Origin: UBA4742 sp963734965
GTDB lineage: Bacteria > Actinomycetota > Acidimicrobiia > Acidimicrobiales > Acidimicrobilacustridaceae
Assembly: GCA_963734965.1 (NCBI GenBank)
Contig: CAVTJK010000004.1
Coordinates: forward strand, 1,860,001-1,924,000
Reading direction: 5' to 3'
Length of the DNA: 64,000 nt
In this document: positions 1 through 9,835 of the stretch, in pieces
How the letters are laid out: the number at the start of each line of letters is the position of its first letter
Position numbering within the stretch: the first letter of the stretch is position 1
Program-made: the position numbers and the translations under genes
The notes under the pieces: model-generated
Told to the model about the DNA's origin: nothing
Seen by the model: the letters and a program-made list of their open reading frames with translations, nothing else
The model's database searches: none

Positions 1-272
<272 letters not shown>

Positions 273-379
273 GATGGTTCTCCTGGAGTGCGAGAGGGAT
301 GGGGTAGGGGAAGCGATGAGAGAGAGGATCGGGCTGGGACGGGGGAATTCCGGTACTGCGGAAGATTGCGTTGCCATCC

Positions 380-409
380 AGTATAAAAGTTGAGTCGACG
401 GTTATCAAC
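380..409 (-). promoter_or_regulatory. dnaK promoter with overlapping HAIR-like (HspR) operator
   Basis: Read on the minus strand, this segment has a -35 TTGATA (403-408), a 17-base spacer and a -10 TATACT (380-385), close to the sigma-70 consensus. The spacer and -35 contain TTGA-N11-TCAA (390-408), the geometry of the HAIR element CTTGAGT-N7-ACTCAAG bound by HspR. One half (ACTCAA) matches exactly and the other differs at the inner two bases. Binding here would block RNA polymerase. The leader to the dnaK ATG is about 100 bases. Confidence 0.75.
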
Positions 410-467
410 TCGCCCCGATGAGCAATCGGGGACCGGGTTCGGCCCGCCCTGGCTAAGGTTCCTGGCC

Positions 468-1226
468 GTGAACCACACCCTGATCCTGTTGCGCCACGGC
501 CAGAGCACCTGGAACCAGAAGAACTGGTTCACCGGCTGGGTCGACGCCGACCTGAGCGACCAGGGCCGCGACGAAGCCCGCTCGGCGGGCCAGGCGCTGG
601 CCGGCTCGGGCATCGACATCGACGTCGTGCACACCTCGTTGCAGGTCCGGGCCATCCGGACCGCTCAGCTCGCCCTCGACGAGATGGACCGGCTCTGGCT
701 GCCGGTCCGACGGAGCTGGCGCCTCAACGAGCGCCACTACGGGGCGCTGCAGGGCAAGGACAAGAAGCAGACGGCCGACGAGTTCGGCGCCGAGCAGTTC
801 AAGATCTGGCGCCGCTCCTACGACACGCCGCCGCCGCCGCTCGATCTCGACGACCCGGGCCACCCCCGGTTCGATCCTCGCTATGCCGGGCTGGCACCGG
901 ACGTACTACCGGCCACCGAGTGCCTCAAGGACGTCGTGATCCGGATGCTCCCCTACTGGTACGACGGGATCGTCACCGATCTCGGGGCCGGCGCCACGGT
1001 GCTGATCGCGGCGCACGGCAACAGCCTGCGCGCCCTGGTCAAGCACCTGGACGGGATCTCCGATGCCGACATCGCCGAGCTCAACATCCCCACCGGCGTG
1101 CCCATCCACTACGAGCTGGGCGACGACTTCCGCCCGCTCGAGGATCTCCCGGTGGACGAGCGGTACCTGGGCGATGCCGATGCGGCCCGGGCGGCGGCCG
1201 AGGCCGTGGCCCGCCAGGGTGGCTAA
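468..1226 (+). CDS. gpmA: 2,3-bisphosphoglycerate-dependent phosphoglycerate mutase
   Basis: Cytosolic glycolytic enzyme interconverting 3- and 2-phosphoglycerate through a phosphohistidine. The 252-residue protein has the family's usual length. It shows LLRHGQSTWN with the catalytic His near the N-terminus, WRLNERHYGALQG in the substrate loop, and AHGNSLRALVKHLDGISD with the second His. I chose GTG at 468 (VNHTLILLRHG) because the frame upstream has no family similarity and a TAAGGT box at 454-459 lies 8 bases before it, suggesting a leaderless transcript. The gene is divergent from dnaK and convergent with the membrane protein that follows. Confidence 0.95.
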   Translation: MNHTLILLRHGQSTWNQKNWFTGWVDADLSDQGRDEARSAGQALAGSGIDIDVVHTSLQVRAIRTAQLALDEMDRLWLPVRRSWRLNERHYGALQGKDKKQTADEFGAEQFKIWRRSYDTPPPPLDLDDPGHPRFDPRYAGLAPDVLPATECLKDVVIRMLPYWYDGIVTDLGAGATVLIAAHGNSLRALVKHLDGISDADIAELNIPTGVPIHYELGDDFRPLEDLPVDERYLGDADAARAAAEAVARQGG

Positions 1227-1228
1227 GC

Positions 1229-1245
1229 GGCGGAGCGGAGCCGCC
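1229..1245. terminator. Possible bidirectional hairpin between convergent genes
   Basis: GGCGG (1229-1233) pairs with CCGCC (1241-1245) around a 7-base loop, directly after the gpmA stop and touching the stop of the opposite gene. There is no T-run, so a terminator role rests only on the convergent position. Confidence 0.35.
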
Positions 1246-2981
1246 TAACCGCCCGGCTGAGGCAGCGAGCGTTCGACGAGGGTGAGGACCGGGAGGTCCG
1301 GGATGGCCGAGAGAGCCTTCGCGGCGGGGAGCAGCTCGGGGTGGGCCTGGACCATCCGGATTCGGTCCGCAAGCGGAACGCTGCTGCTGAGCTCGGGGTG
1401 CTCCATCGTGATTCGGTTTCGCTCGCCGCGCTCCTGCTCCGAGAGGGGGTCGGCGCTGGCGACGGCTTCGTAGCCCGGTGGGACTCGCTCTCGGTCGGTG
1501 ATGAGGCGAAGCTCTCGCACGGCGCGCGCCGGTTCGGCCCGGTGCGGGCCGTAGTGGTCGGCCAGATCGGCCTCGACGACGACATCGACCCCGGCGCGCT
1601 CGAGGGCGAGGACGAGCGATGGCAGACCGGGGTCGTTGCCGAGGACCTCGGTCGGATCTGTCCCGGCCGTCACCAAGGTGGCGCCGTGCTGCAACTCCGG
1701 GACCACTGCGGCAGCTAGCCGGTGGACGGCGTCGACCGATGGCGTAGCCGGAGGGTCGGTGCTCGCGGCAGCGGCCAGGTTCGCTACGGTCGCGATGCCG
1801 AGGATGATGCAGAGCAGTGGGACCGTGATTCTGTCGATGATCCGCCGGTGGCTGACTGCGGCGAACTCGTAGATGCACCAGGCGACTGCCACCCAGCAGG
1901 CGAAGCCGAGCGCGCGGGTCCATTCCGGGATCCAGATGAACAACGGCCCTAGCAGGCGACCGAGTGAGGCGACAGCACCGATGACTCCGATCGCGACGGT
2001 GGCGGCGAACAGTGCGGCCGGCAGGCCCCGACGAGCGCCGACGACCAGCGCCGCCACGAGGACGATGAGGGCGACCAGGCCCACCGGGCTGACCCACCTG
2101 CCGCTCAGATCGACCGTGGTGCTGAACGCGCTGAGCGGCTGGTGGGATCGTAGCCATGGCCCATCCGGACCGAGTTCGAGGGCGACCGCGCGCCAGCCAT
2201 CGCCGAACCCCAGGGTTGGTGCGGTCGGATGTTGCATCGACCTGACCAGGTCGGCCAGGTTGCCCGGCTCGTCGCCCATGAGCGCGAGGAGAGGAGGCAA
2301 CGAGAGCACTACGATGGCCACCCCGGCAGCCAGGAGGGCGCCCGCGGCCGAGCGCCGTTCGGCGCGCCCGGCGGGGGAGCCGCCGGCGCGTACGGCTCGC
2401 ACCGCGACCGCGATCCCCGTCCACAAGACGATCAGGACCGCGAACGCCACGAGACCAGCTTGCGCCTGGGCAAGGACGGTCGCCACCACGGCGGTCCCAA
2501 CCAGGGCTGCTCGGCCACCGAGGATCGCGTCGTAGGCGAGGAACAGCAGGGCTGCGCAAAGGAGGGTGAGCGCGTGCGGTTCCCAAGGAGACGCGACCCA
2601 CTGGGGTCCCAACCCGTGCACCAGCACAGCGAGCAGCGCCCCGACGATCAGCAGGTGAACGGCGCTCCCACGGCGGCGACTCACGGCCAGCATCGCGACG
2701 ATGGCGGCCACGTTGACCAGGAGCACACCGACCTGAAGAGCGGCATAGCTCGAACCGAGCAGCCGGTACGGGACCGCGAGCACGTAGAACCACAGCGCAC
2801 CGGGCTGGCTGAACCCGTACCGTCCATACGATCCCAGCAGCGGCGTGTGGGGACCAACATCGCGAACCCTGAGCTCGATGAGCGCGAGGTCACCACCAGG
2901 ATTGGTCCACCCGCTGCTCATCGCTCGCACAGCTGTGATGGCCATGGGCGCGACGAGAACCGCGAGAGTGAGCCAGAACAC
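1245..2981 (-). CDS. Polytopic membrane protein, GT-C glycosyltransferase-like
   Basis: A 578-residue protein with roughly ten hydrophobic segments followed by a soluble C-terminal region of about 150 residues. After the first membrane segment comes a loop with DLALIELRVRDVG and YGFSQPGALWFY. An acidic motif in the first extracytoplasmic loop followed by a proline-rich turn is the usual layout of GT-C enzymes that use polyprenyl-phosphate sugars. That assignment is inferred from topology, not from a family match I can name. The GTG at 2981 is the only start close to the first membrane segment. It is convergent with gpmA and divergent from the two-component system. Confidence 0.7.
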   Translation of the reverse strand: MFWLTLAVLVAPMAITAVRAMSSGWTNPGGDLALIELRVRDVGPHTPLLGSYGRYGFSQPGALWFYVLAVPYRLLGSSYAALQVGVLLVNVAAIVAMLAVSRRRGSAVHLLIVGALLAVLVHGLGPQWVASPWEPHALTLLCAALLFLAYDAILGGRAALVGTAVVATVLAQAQAGLVAFAVLIVLWTGIAVAVRAVRAGGSPAGRAERRSAAGALLAAGVAIVVLSLPPLLALMGDEPGNLADLVRSMQHPTAPTLGFGDGWRAVALELGPDGPWLRSHQPLSAFSTTVDLSGRWVSPVGLVALIVLVAALVVGARRGLPAALFAATVAIGVIGAVASLGRLLGPLFIWIPEWTRALGFACWVAVAWCIYEFAAVSHRRIIDRITVPLLCIILGIATVANLAAAASTDPPATPSVDAVHRLAAAVVPELQHGATLVTAGTDPTEVLGNDPGLPSLVLALERAGVDVVVEADLADHYGPHRAEPARAVRELRLITDRERVPPGYEAVASADPLSEQERGERNRITMEHPELSSSVPLADRIRMVQAHPELLPAAKALSAIPDLPVLTLVERSLPQPGG

Positions 2982-3224
2982 CAGACGCGCTCGTCCCTCG
3001 CGACCGAGTGCGGATCGGGCAGGGGTCGACGGATCAGTGATCGTTAGAGTGTGTCACTGCGCGATGGCGGATCGGGACACCTCTTGCCGCAGACCCGGGC
3101 CTTTCCGAGCGGGCGAACGGACTCCGATCGGGGTGGATGACGGCGGATGTGCCATCTGTGTGCGATGGCGGCGGAAGCCTCTGGCAAGGAAACCGGGAGG
3201 AAACACTCAGGTTCGGGGCGGACA
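2982..3224. other. Divergent intergenic region
   Basis: Lies between the membrane protein and the response regulator and must hold promoters for both. I see no convincing -35/-10 pair and no clear inverted repeat. No coding frame looks real. Confidence 0.4.
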
Positions 3225-3929
3225 ATGGTGGGGATGGATCGTTCGATGCGGGTGCTGGTGGTGGAGGACGACGACAACGTCCGGTTCGTGACGGTGGCTG
3301 CGCTGCGGCTTGGGTCGTTCGATGTCGAGGAGGTGCGCAGTGGCCGGGCCGCTCTCGAGTGCGCGGCTGATCCGGCGAAGGTGCCCGATCTGGTCGTGTT
3401 GGATGTGGGGCTTCCTGATCTGGATGGTTTCGAGGTGTGCCGGCGAATGCGCTCGGATGGCATCGACGTGCCGATCGTGTTCCTGACCGCGCGAGACGCG
3501 GCGGAGGATCGGCTGCGGGGGCTCACCATCGGCGGGGACGACTACCTCACGAAGCCGTTCAGTATCGAAGAGCTCGTCGCGCGCGTGGAGGTGATCCTTC
3601 GGCGCGTCGGCAAGGCCCGCCACTCGACGGTGCTCAGAGCCGGCGATGTGGAGCTCGATGATGATGCTCGCGCGGTCCGCAAAGCCGGCGTCGACGTTGC
3701 GTTGTCGCCGACGGAATACAAGCTGTTGCGGTTCTTGATGCGCAACGCAGGCAGGGCGTTGTCGCGTGCGCAGATCCTCGACCACGTGTGGGACTACGAC
3801 TTCGACGGCGAGTCCACGGTCGTCGAGACGTTCGTGTCGTCGTTGCGCAAGAAGATCGATGGCCCGAACGGTCCGCTGATCCACACGGTGCGCGGTGTCG
3901 GGTACCGCTTGGATCCAAGCGCTCGATGA
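3225..3929 (+). CDS. OmpR-family response regulator
   Basis: Two-domain DNA-binding response regulator of about 234 residues. The receiver begins RVLVVEDDDNVRF (acidic pocket), carries the phospho-acceptor Asp in LVVLDVGLPD, a Thr in FLTARD and the conserved Lys in LTKPF. The C-terminal winged helix has LSPTEYKLLRFLM and ends with VRGVGYRL. ATG codons at 3225, 3234 and 3246 are all in frame; 3225 has a G-rich site just upstream, while the conserved domain begins at 3246. Its stop overlaps the kinase start by four bases, so the pair is translationally coupled. It probably controls its own operon, including the two glycosyltransferases downstream. Confidence 0.93.
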   Translation: MVGMDRSMRVLVVEDDDNVRFVTVAALRLGSFDVEEVRSGRAALECAADPAKVPDLVVLDVGLPDLDGFEVCRRMRSDGIDVPIVFLTARDAAEDRLRGLTIGGDDYLTKPFSIEELVARVEVILRRVGKARHSTVLRAGDVELDDDARAVRKAGVDVALSPTEYKLLRFLMRNAGRALSRAQILDHVWDYDFDGESTVVETFVSSLRKKIDGPNGPLIHTVRGVGYRLDPSAR

Positions 3930-5281
3930 CGCTGCGATCGCGGCTGGTCGTGGTTGCGGTGCTCGTGCTGGCGGTGCTGGGTTCGGTTGGGTTGTTGTTG
4001 CCGCGCATCGTGCGCACCTCGCTCGTGGATCAGGCAGATCATCAGATCGACGCGGCCGCGCCGGTTGCGTTCGACTTGGTGCACGGTGCTCGGGTTCCCC
4101 GGCCCGGCGGATCGCCGACAAGAACGACGCGGTTGAGTGAGCTGTATGTGGCGCGGATCGTGGGTGAGTCGCGCGATGTTGTGGTCGCGCCGGCCTCGGT
4201 GTCGGGCCGTGAGCCGCAGTTGCCGCAGAGGACCACCACGCGGAGTGATCCGAAGCCGGTGACGGTCGGTTCGGTTCGCGGCGGCGCGTCGTGGCGGGCG
4301 ATTCGCGTGTCGCTGCCGGACGGTTCTTCGGCGCTCGTGGCACTGTCGCTCGATCGGGTCAACGCGACGATGCACCGGCTTGTGCTGGCGCTGTGGTTCG
4401 CGGGGATCGCCATACTGGTGGCGTTGGTCGCGGGGGGTTGGTGGTTGTGGCGGCTGGGACTGCGGCCAATCGCGGAGGTGACGTCCGTTGCGGGCGCGAT
4501 CGCGGCCGGTGACCGGAGTCGTCGTGTCAGGGAGAGCCCGTCGGGCACGGAAGCCGCGAGTCTCGCTCGGGCCTTCAACGTGATGCTGGATGAACAGCAA
4601 GCGAGCGAGGACCGGGTTCGCCGGTTCGTGTCCGACGCGTCGCACGAGCTGCGCACGCCGGTCGCCGCGATCGGCGGGTTCGCGGACCTCTGGCGGCAGG
4701 GACCGGTGGAGGATGACCAGCTCGGCGAGATGATGCGCCGCATCGGTCAGGAGTCGGTACGCATGCAAGCGCTCGTCGAAGATCTGCTTCTGCTGGCTCG
4801 CCTCGACGAGGGCGCTCCCATGGGCCGCGGTCCCGTCGATCTGGCGGCACTCGCCAGGGACGCGGCGATCGATGCGTCTGCGACGCACCCGTCACGCATC
4901 GTTGTCGTCGACAGTCCCGGCCTGGTCATCGTTGAGGGCAACGAGGCGGGTCTACGTCAGGTCGTCGGCAACCTCGTTGCGAACGCCCTGGTCCATGGCG
5001 GGGAACAAGCGATCGTGCGGGTTGGAACGGAAAGCCACGGCCCGTTTGGTGTCCTCACCGTCTCAGACGACGGCGTCGGTATGTCCGCGGACGACGCGGC
5101 GCAGGCGTTCGACCGGTTCTGGCGCGGTGATCCGGCACGCAGTCGTAGTGGCAGCGGGTTGGGTCTCGCAATCGTCCGCGGCGTGGTCGAGGCCCATGGC
5201 GGCCAGGTCGACCTCCGCAGCAGCCCAGGAGTGGGTACGACGGTGCGGGTCGTGCTGCCCGTCGCTGCAGCCACGCCTTGA
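3926..5281 (+). CDS. Membrane sensor histidine kinase
   Basis: A 451-residue sensor kinase partnering the upstream response regulator. It has one N-terminal membrane segment (about residues 8-28), an extracytoplasmic domain of about 115 residues, a second membrane segment rich in W and G, a HAMP domain (LRPIAEVTSVAGAIAAGD), the phospho-acceptor box SDASHELRTP, the N box NLVANALVHG and the G box SGSGLGLAIVRG. All catalytic motifs are present. The start ATG overlaps the regulator stop (ATGA at 3926). A small hairpin, CCCGC-AAGTT-GCGGG (5287-5301), sits between this gene and the next. Confidence 0.93.
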   Translation: MTLRSRLVVVAVLVLAVLGSVGLLLPRIVRTSLVDQADHQIDAAAPVAFDLVHGARVPRPGGSPTRTTRLSELYVARIVGESRDVVVAPASVSGREPQLPQRTTTRSDPKPVTVGSVRGGASWRAIRVSLPDGSSALVALSLDRVNATMHRLVLALWFAGIAILVALVAGGWWLWRLGLRPIAEVTSVAGAIAAGDRSRRVRESPSGTEAASLARAFNVMLDEQQASEDRVRRFVSDASHELRTPVAAIGGFADLWRQGPVEDDQLGEMMRRIGQESVRMQALVEDLLLLARLDEGAPMGRGPVDLAALARDAAIDASATHPSRIVVVDSPGLVIVEGNEAGLRQVVGNLVANALVHGGEQAIVRVGTESHGPFGVLTVSDDGVGMSADDAAQAFDRFWRGDPARSRSGSGLGLAIVRGVVEAHGGQVDLRSSPGVGTTVRVVLPVAAATP

Positions 5282-5326
5282 AGAAACCCGCAAGTTGCGG
5301 GGAGCCGCCTCTGAGGTGACACCCCG

Positions 5327-6538
5327 ATGCTGTCGGTCATGACGACACTCGCCTGGTCCGGTGACCGCCAGACGCGGACATCGGCCGAACCGCCCACGGT
5401 AGAGATCGTGGTGCCGGTGTTCAATGAGGCTCACATCTTGGCGGCGAGCATCCGGCGCCTGCGCGCCTATCTGCGTGAGAGCTTCCCGTTCAGTTGGCGG
5501 ATCACGATCGTCGACAACGCCTCCACGGATGGCACGTGGTCCGAAGCGTCGACGCTCGCCAGACTCTACGCCGACGTCGACGCGCTGCAGATCCCCGAGA
5601 AGGGTCGTGGGCACGCACTGCGCGCCGCGTGGACGGGCAGCGAGGCGACCGTCGTCGGGTATACCGATGTCGACCTGTCGACCGAGCTGTGCGCCCTCGT
5701 TCCGATGGTCGCTGCACTGGTATCCGGACACTCGGATGTGGCAATCGGATCGCGGCTCTCACCCGGTGCCCGGGTCCGGCGGGGCCCGAAGCGCGAGTTC
5801 GTATCGCGGACCTACAACGGGCTCCTGCACGTCGTGTTCCACAATCGGTTCCGCGACGCACAGTGCGGTTTCAAAGCTGTGCGCGCCGATTTGGTCCGCC
5901 GGCTGTTGCCGGCGATCCGCGACGACGGCTGGTTCTTCGATACAGAGCTGCTGCTGCTCGCCGAGCGCAACGGCCTGAGGATCGCCGAGATCCCAGTCGA
6001 TTGGATCGACGACCCCGACAGCCGTGTACACGTGGCACGGACCGCGGTCGACGACCTCAGAGGCATTGTCCGTGTGGCGTACTCGTTCTGGCGAGGAGGC
6101 GGCTACGTCGACCTGGACGCGACGAGCCGCGAACCGGTTCCGGTCCGCATCGGTGCGGCGCCCGTGACCTTCGCCGCGGTTGGCGCAGTGTCGACGGCCG
6201 CGTATCTGGTCCTGTTCGCCGCACTGCTCGGACCAGTCGGACCCTACGCGGCGAACGCCGTTGCGTTGACGGCGACGATGCTCGCGAACACCGGCGTCCA
6301 CCGGCGTCTCACCTTCGCCGGCCTGGGACCCGCCCGACGCCGTGGCGAATGGGCACGCGCCGGGATCGTCCATACGGCCGGGCTGGCGATCACATCGATG
6401 GCGATCGCCGCCGCGATCGCCATCGACGGCGGGAGCACCACGAGCTACGCCGTTCTACTGCTCGCCGCGTCGTCGCTGAGCGCATGGCTGCGGTTCTTGT
6501 TGATCCCCGCCTTCGTATTCCGCACGAGCGCGCGATGA
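5327..6538 (+). CDS. GT2 glycosyltransferase fused to a GtrA-like membrane domain
   Basis: A 403-residue fusion. The N-terminal 230 residues are a dolichyl-phosphate-mannose-synthase-like GT2 domain: VVPVFNEA, DNASTDGTW, the DXD-like TDVDLST and QCGFKAVRADLVRRLLP. Such enzymes transfer a sugar from a nucleotide donor to polyprenyl phosphate at the inner membrane face. The C-terminal 130 residues have four hydrophobic segments with NTGVHRRLTF, typical of GtrA/DPMS-like flippase partners. The neighbouring GT39-like protein would use the lipid-linked sugar. ATG at 5327 is taken as the start, with 5339 as an alternative. The stop overlaps the next start by four bases. Confidence 0.88.
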   Translation: MLSVMTTLAWSGDRQTRTSAEPPTVEIVVPVFNEAHILAASIRRLRAYLRESFPFSWRITIVDNASTDGTWSEASTLARLYADVDALQIPEKGRGHALRAAWTGSEATVVGYTDVDLSTELCALVPMVAALVSGHSDVAIGSRLSPGARVRRGPKREFVSRTYNGLLHVVFHNRFRDAQCGFKAVRADLVRRLLPAIRDDGWFFDTELLLLAERNGLRIAEIPVDWIDDPDSRVHVARTAVDDLRGIVRVAYSFWRGGGYVDLDATSREPVPVRIGAAPVTFAAVGAVSTAAYLVLFAALLGPVGPYAANAVALTATMLANTGVHRRLTFAGLGPARRRGEWARAGIVHTAGLAITSMAIAAAIAIDGGSTTSYAVLLLAASSLSAWLRFLLIPAFVFRTSAR

Positions 6539-8876
6539 GCCGCAACACCCCGTCGAGAGCAACATCCCCATCTCACAGCACCGATGGTGCTGAAGACCTG
6601 ATCGCGACGGAGGTCGCAAACGTGACTGAAGTTCATCCCGCCGAACCGACGAGCGAGGAGCTGCACGAATCTCTCGACCGCGCCGACAGACCGAGCGACT
6701 CCGCAGCCGGGCCCCCGAAAGGGCGATCGGGCCCGGTGGAAGGCATGGGCACCGGAGGCGCTCCTCATGGTCGCAGCGTTCGTGCTGTTCGCGTGGGCGC
6801 TGGACAAGAACGGGATGGGAAACACCTACTACGCTGCCGCCGCGAAGTCGGGCACCATGTCGTGGAGGAACCTGTGGTACGGGTCCTTCGATCCGGGCGG
6901 CTGGATCACGACCGACAAGCCGCCCCTAGCGCTGTGGCTTACAAGGACTCTCGGCCCGCGCCTTCGGATTCACGTCGTGGTCGCTGCTCTTCCCATCCGC
7001 ACTCTGTGGCGCCGTCGCAGTCGGGCTGCTCGCGGCCACCGTCCGACGCGTCGCCGGTAGGACCTCGGGTCTCGTCGCTGGCGCCGTCCTCGCGCTCACC
7101 CCGGCGGTCATGGCCGTGAGCCGTTCGAACAACCCCGACGCGACGCTGCTGCTGTGCCTCGTTGCCGCCGCGTACGCGACCCAACGCGCCATCTCCGACC
7201 AGAAGCCGAAGTGGATGATCCTGGCCGGCCTCTGCTGCGGCTTCGGCTTCCTCGCCAAACTCGTCGCTGCCGGGCTCATCATGCCCGGCTTGTGGAGCGC
7301 GTACCTCGTCGCCGGCCCAGCAACGATCCGTCGGCGCATCCGCGACCTCGTCCTGGCCTTCGGCGCGTTCCTCGCCGTCGCCGCGGTCTGGGTCATGGCC
7401 ATCGACCTGATACCGATCGGCGATCGGCCCTTCATCGGCAACAGCACGGACGGCACCGCCTTGAACCTCGTGTTCGGTTACAACGGCATCGGACGTCTCA
7501 CAGGCAACGGCGGCCCCAGCGGCGCGCTCAGCGGGTTCGGCGAACTAACCAACGCACTCGGGGGCGCGACAGGCCCGCTGCGGCTCTTCAACACCGGCAT
7601 GGGCGACCAGGTGATGTGGCTCGTCGTGTTCGCCCTCGTCACACTCCTCGCCGGTCTCGTTGTTGCCATCCGCAGCCGTCGCCGCGACGCGCGCACCGGC
7701 GCACTCATCATGTGGGGCGGATGGTTCGCCGTCACCTACGTCGTCTTCGCGTTCGCGAGCGGCATCTTCCACAACTACTACGTCGCCGAGCTGGCGCCAG
7801 CCGTCGCTGCCCTGTGCGGCATCGGCGTCGACTCCGTCCGTCGCCTCGGGCGCGTCGGCGCGCTCATCGTCGTCGCCACGGCGCTCGCCACGATTCCGCT
7901 GGAGCTGGTGCTGCTCGATCGCGTTGCCGCCTACGACCAGCTGCGGATCATCATCCCCGCCGGCCTCGCTGTGATCGCGGTCACCGGGATCGTCACCGCC
8001 GTAGGTCGGACCGAGCCCAGTGCTCGATCGCTCGCCTGGCTCGCGGTCGCCGCAGTCTCGATCGCGGTCATACCCGCCGCGATCTGGACCTGGAACGGCA
8101 CCCGCGCCGCCGAAGCGTCGTTGCCCGAGGTCCGCCCAGTGGCCAAGGATGCCGCCGCCGGCGGGTTCGGTCCAACCGGCGGGCCCACGGCACAGAGCAC
8201 ACCGCGCGGCAGCGGGGGGCTCTTCGGCGAAGGCCTCCCTGCTGACGAGCTGCGCTGGCTCGAGAGCCAGCAACACGGCGAGCGATGGATCGTCGCTGTA
8301 TCGAGCTCGACCGAAGCGTCAGGTGCGATCATCGACGGCCACTCGGTCATGGCGATGGGCGGCTTCTCCGGCAGTGACCCCGCAATGACGCCGACGAAGC
8401 TCGCCGACCTCGTCGAGCGCGGTGAGCTGCGTTTCGTCAGCACGGGCGGCGGCGCGTTCGGCAGCCTCGGCCACGGTTCGAACGCGGTGGACCAAGCGGT
8501 CACAACCGTCTGCACCAACGTCCCGGCGGGGCTTTGGGGTGGCTCGGGCACCAGCACCCTCTACGACTGCGCCGGCAAGGCCCCCCAGCTGCGCACCGCC
8601 AAGGCGACCGACACGACACCCACTGCGCCGCGGTCTCCCAACGATCTCCCCCGGTGGTTCCTCGAGTTCGAGCGCGCTCGGCAGCGTGGCGGCAACGGGT
8701 TCAACGGTCTCCAGGCCTGTCTGAAAGCCCGCGGCGTGAACATCGGCAATGGAGCAAACGCCAACCCCTCCGATCCGAAGTTCGCCGCCGCGATGCAGAC
8801 CTGCGCCAAGCACCTGCCCGCTCGCCCTCGAGCAGGCTCAGGCGAACCAGCAACCGCTCTTCCGCCCTCGGGATAA
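6535..8876 (+). CDS. GT39/ArnT-like membrane glycosyltransferase, two frameshifts
   Basis: Polyprenyl-phosphate-sugar-dependent transferase of about 779 residues once corrected. After a hydrophilic N-terminus come NTYYAAAAKSGTMSWRNLW, GGWITTDKPPLALW and later AVSRSNNPDATL, the characteristic first loops of actinobacterial ArnT-family enzymes. Many membrane segments follow, then a soluble C-terminal domain from about 8160 (LPADELRWLESQQHGERW). The frame moves +1 somewhere in 6600-6735 and again near 6947; each is repaired by removing one base. The ATG at 6535 overlaps the upstream stop, so the regulator, kinase, GT2-GtrA and GT39 genes form one operon. It probably glycosylates an envelope polymer or lipid. 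The acceptor cannot be read from the sequence. Confidence 0.82.
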
Positions 8877-9151
8877 ACCCCCGCCTTGGTGCGTCCGATG
8901 TGCCTGATTGAGTGGCCCGCAACCGGCGTTGTGAGATGCCCCGCGGCCCAAGCTCCGCCACAACCATGGCCCCTCGGATGCGGAAGATCCATCGATGAGC
9001 CAAGCAGCAGGCGGCTGGGTTGTCATTGCTGTCCATGATCGCTCTGGAACGGTCGACGCTACGGGTGTCGCGGTCCCCCCGATCTGGAGCTCTGCGGGTG
9101 ATCGGCAGTACGACTCCAGCGGAGTCCGTAGGTCAAGCGGCAGGCCGCGGG
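8877..9151. other. Intergenic region between convergent genes
   Basis: About 275 bases between the ends of the GT39-like gene and the opposite-strand winged-helix gene. I see no supported gene, RNA or strong hairpin here. Confidence 0.5.
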
Positions 9152-9703
9152 CTAGGAGACGGGTACCGACTCGCGGGCCACGCCGTGGCCGTTGAGGTAC
9201 GCCCCGGCCGACTGGGTCGCCGCCGGTTCGAGCAGGTAGCCCCGTGACCTGACGGTCTTGATGACCAGATCGACCGGTGCGATCCGTCGCCGCAGACGCA
9301 GCACGTGCACGTCGAGGGCGTTGCGGCCCGGCGCGCCCTTGGGCCAACCGGCGCGGGCCAGCTGATCTCGGCTGACCACCGTCTCGTACCGGTCGATCAG
9401 CGCCGCCATCACTCGTGCCTCGACCGGGGGCAGCGAGACCCAGCCCCCGCTGAAGCGCAGCAGGCCGTCACGGTCGAGATCGGGCCGCTCGACCTGGTGG
9501 GTGGCGTGTCGTCGAGCCAGGGCCTCGACCCGGGTCCGAACGTCGGCCTCGTCGGCGGGAACACGGATCCAATCCTCGATGCAGTCGTCACATCGGGGCG
9601 CAGCGGCGCTGGCTTCGACGAGCAGCAGACGGGGCTGCCCGTCCGCCTGGAGTCGCTGGCGCCGAGGCTCCTCGATCGGCCAGCGCAACAGTACGACGTC
9701 CAT
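9152..9703 (-). CDS. Stand-alone winged-helix (OmpR-type) DNA-binding protein
   Basis: A 183-residue protein whose C-terminal half is a transcriptional-regulatory winged helix: GGWVSLPPVEARVMAALIDR, then VSRDQLARAGWP, NALDVHVLRLRRRI and TVRSRGYLLEP. The first 70 residues do not resemble a receiver domain, lack the Asp and Lys of one, and contain a CDDC pair. It may therefore act without phosphorylation or sense something else through its N-terminus. The start at 9703 follows directly from the open frame. It is divergent from the cyclic-nucleotide-binding gene, and its target is unknown. Confidence 0.8.
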   Translation of the reverse strand: MDVVLLRWPIEEPRRQRLQADGQPRLLLVEASAAAPRCDDCIEDWIRVPADEADVRTRVEALARRHATHQVERPDLDRDGLLRFSGGWVSLPPVEARVMAALIDRYETVVSRDQLARAGWPKGAPGRNALDVHVLRLRRRIAPVDLVIKTVRSRGYLLEPAATQSAGAYLNGHGVARESVPVS

Positions 9704-9822
9704 GGAGCGACCGTAGGCGACGAAGATTTCGCGCCTGTTTCGCCGGAGTGAACGATCGGATCACCGCCGCGGAAGGGCGGCTCAGCTCCCGTGACCTCCG
9801 GCACGCCCACCGCGGTCCGCCC

Positions 9823-9835
9823 TATGATCCTTCGG
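9823..9835 (+). promoter_or_regulatory. Leaderless -10 box
   Basis: TATGAT (9823-9828) lies exactly 6 bases before the GTG at 9835. This is the usual spacing from a -10 to the transcription start in actinobacterial leaderless genes, and no ribosome site is visible. Confidence 0.55.
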
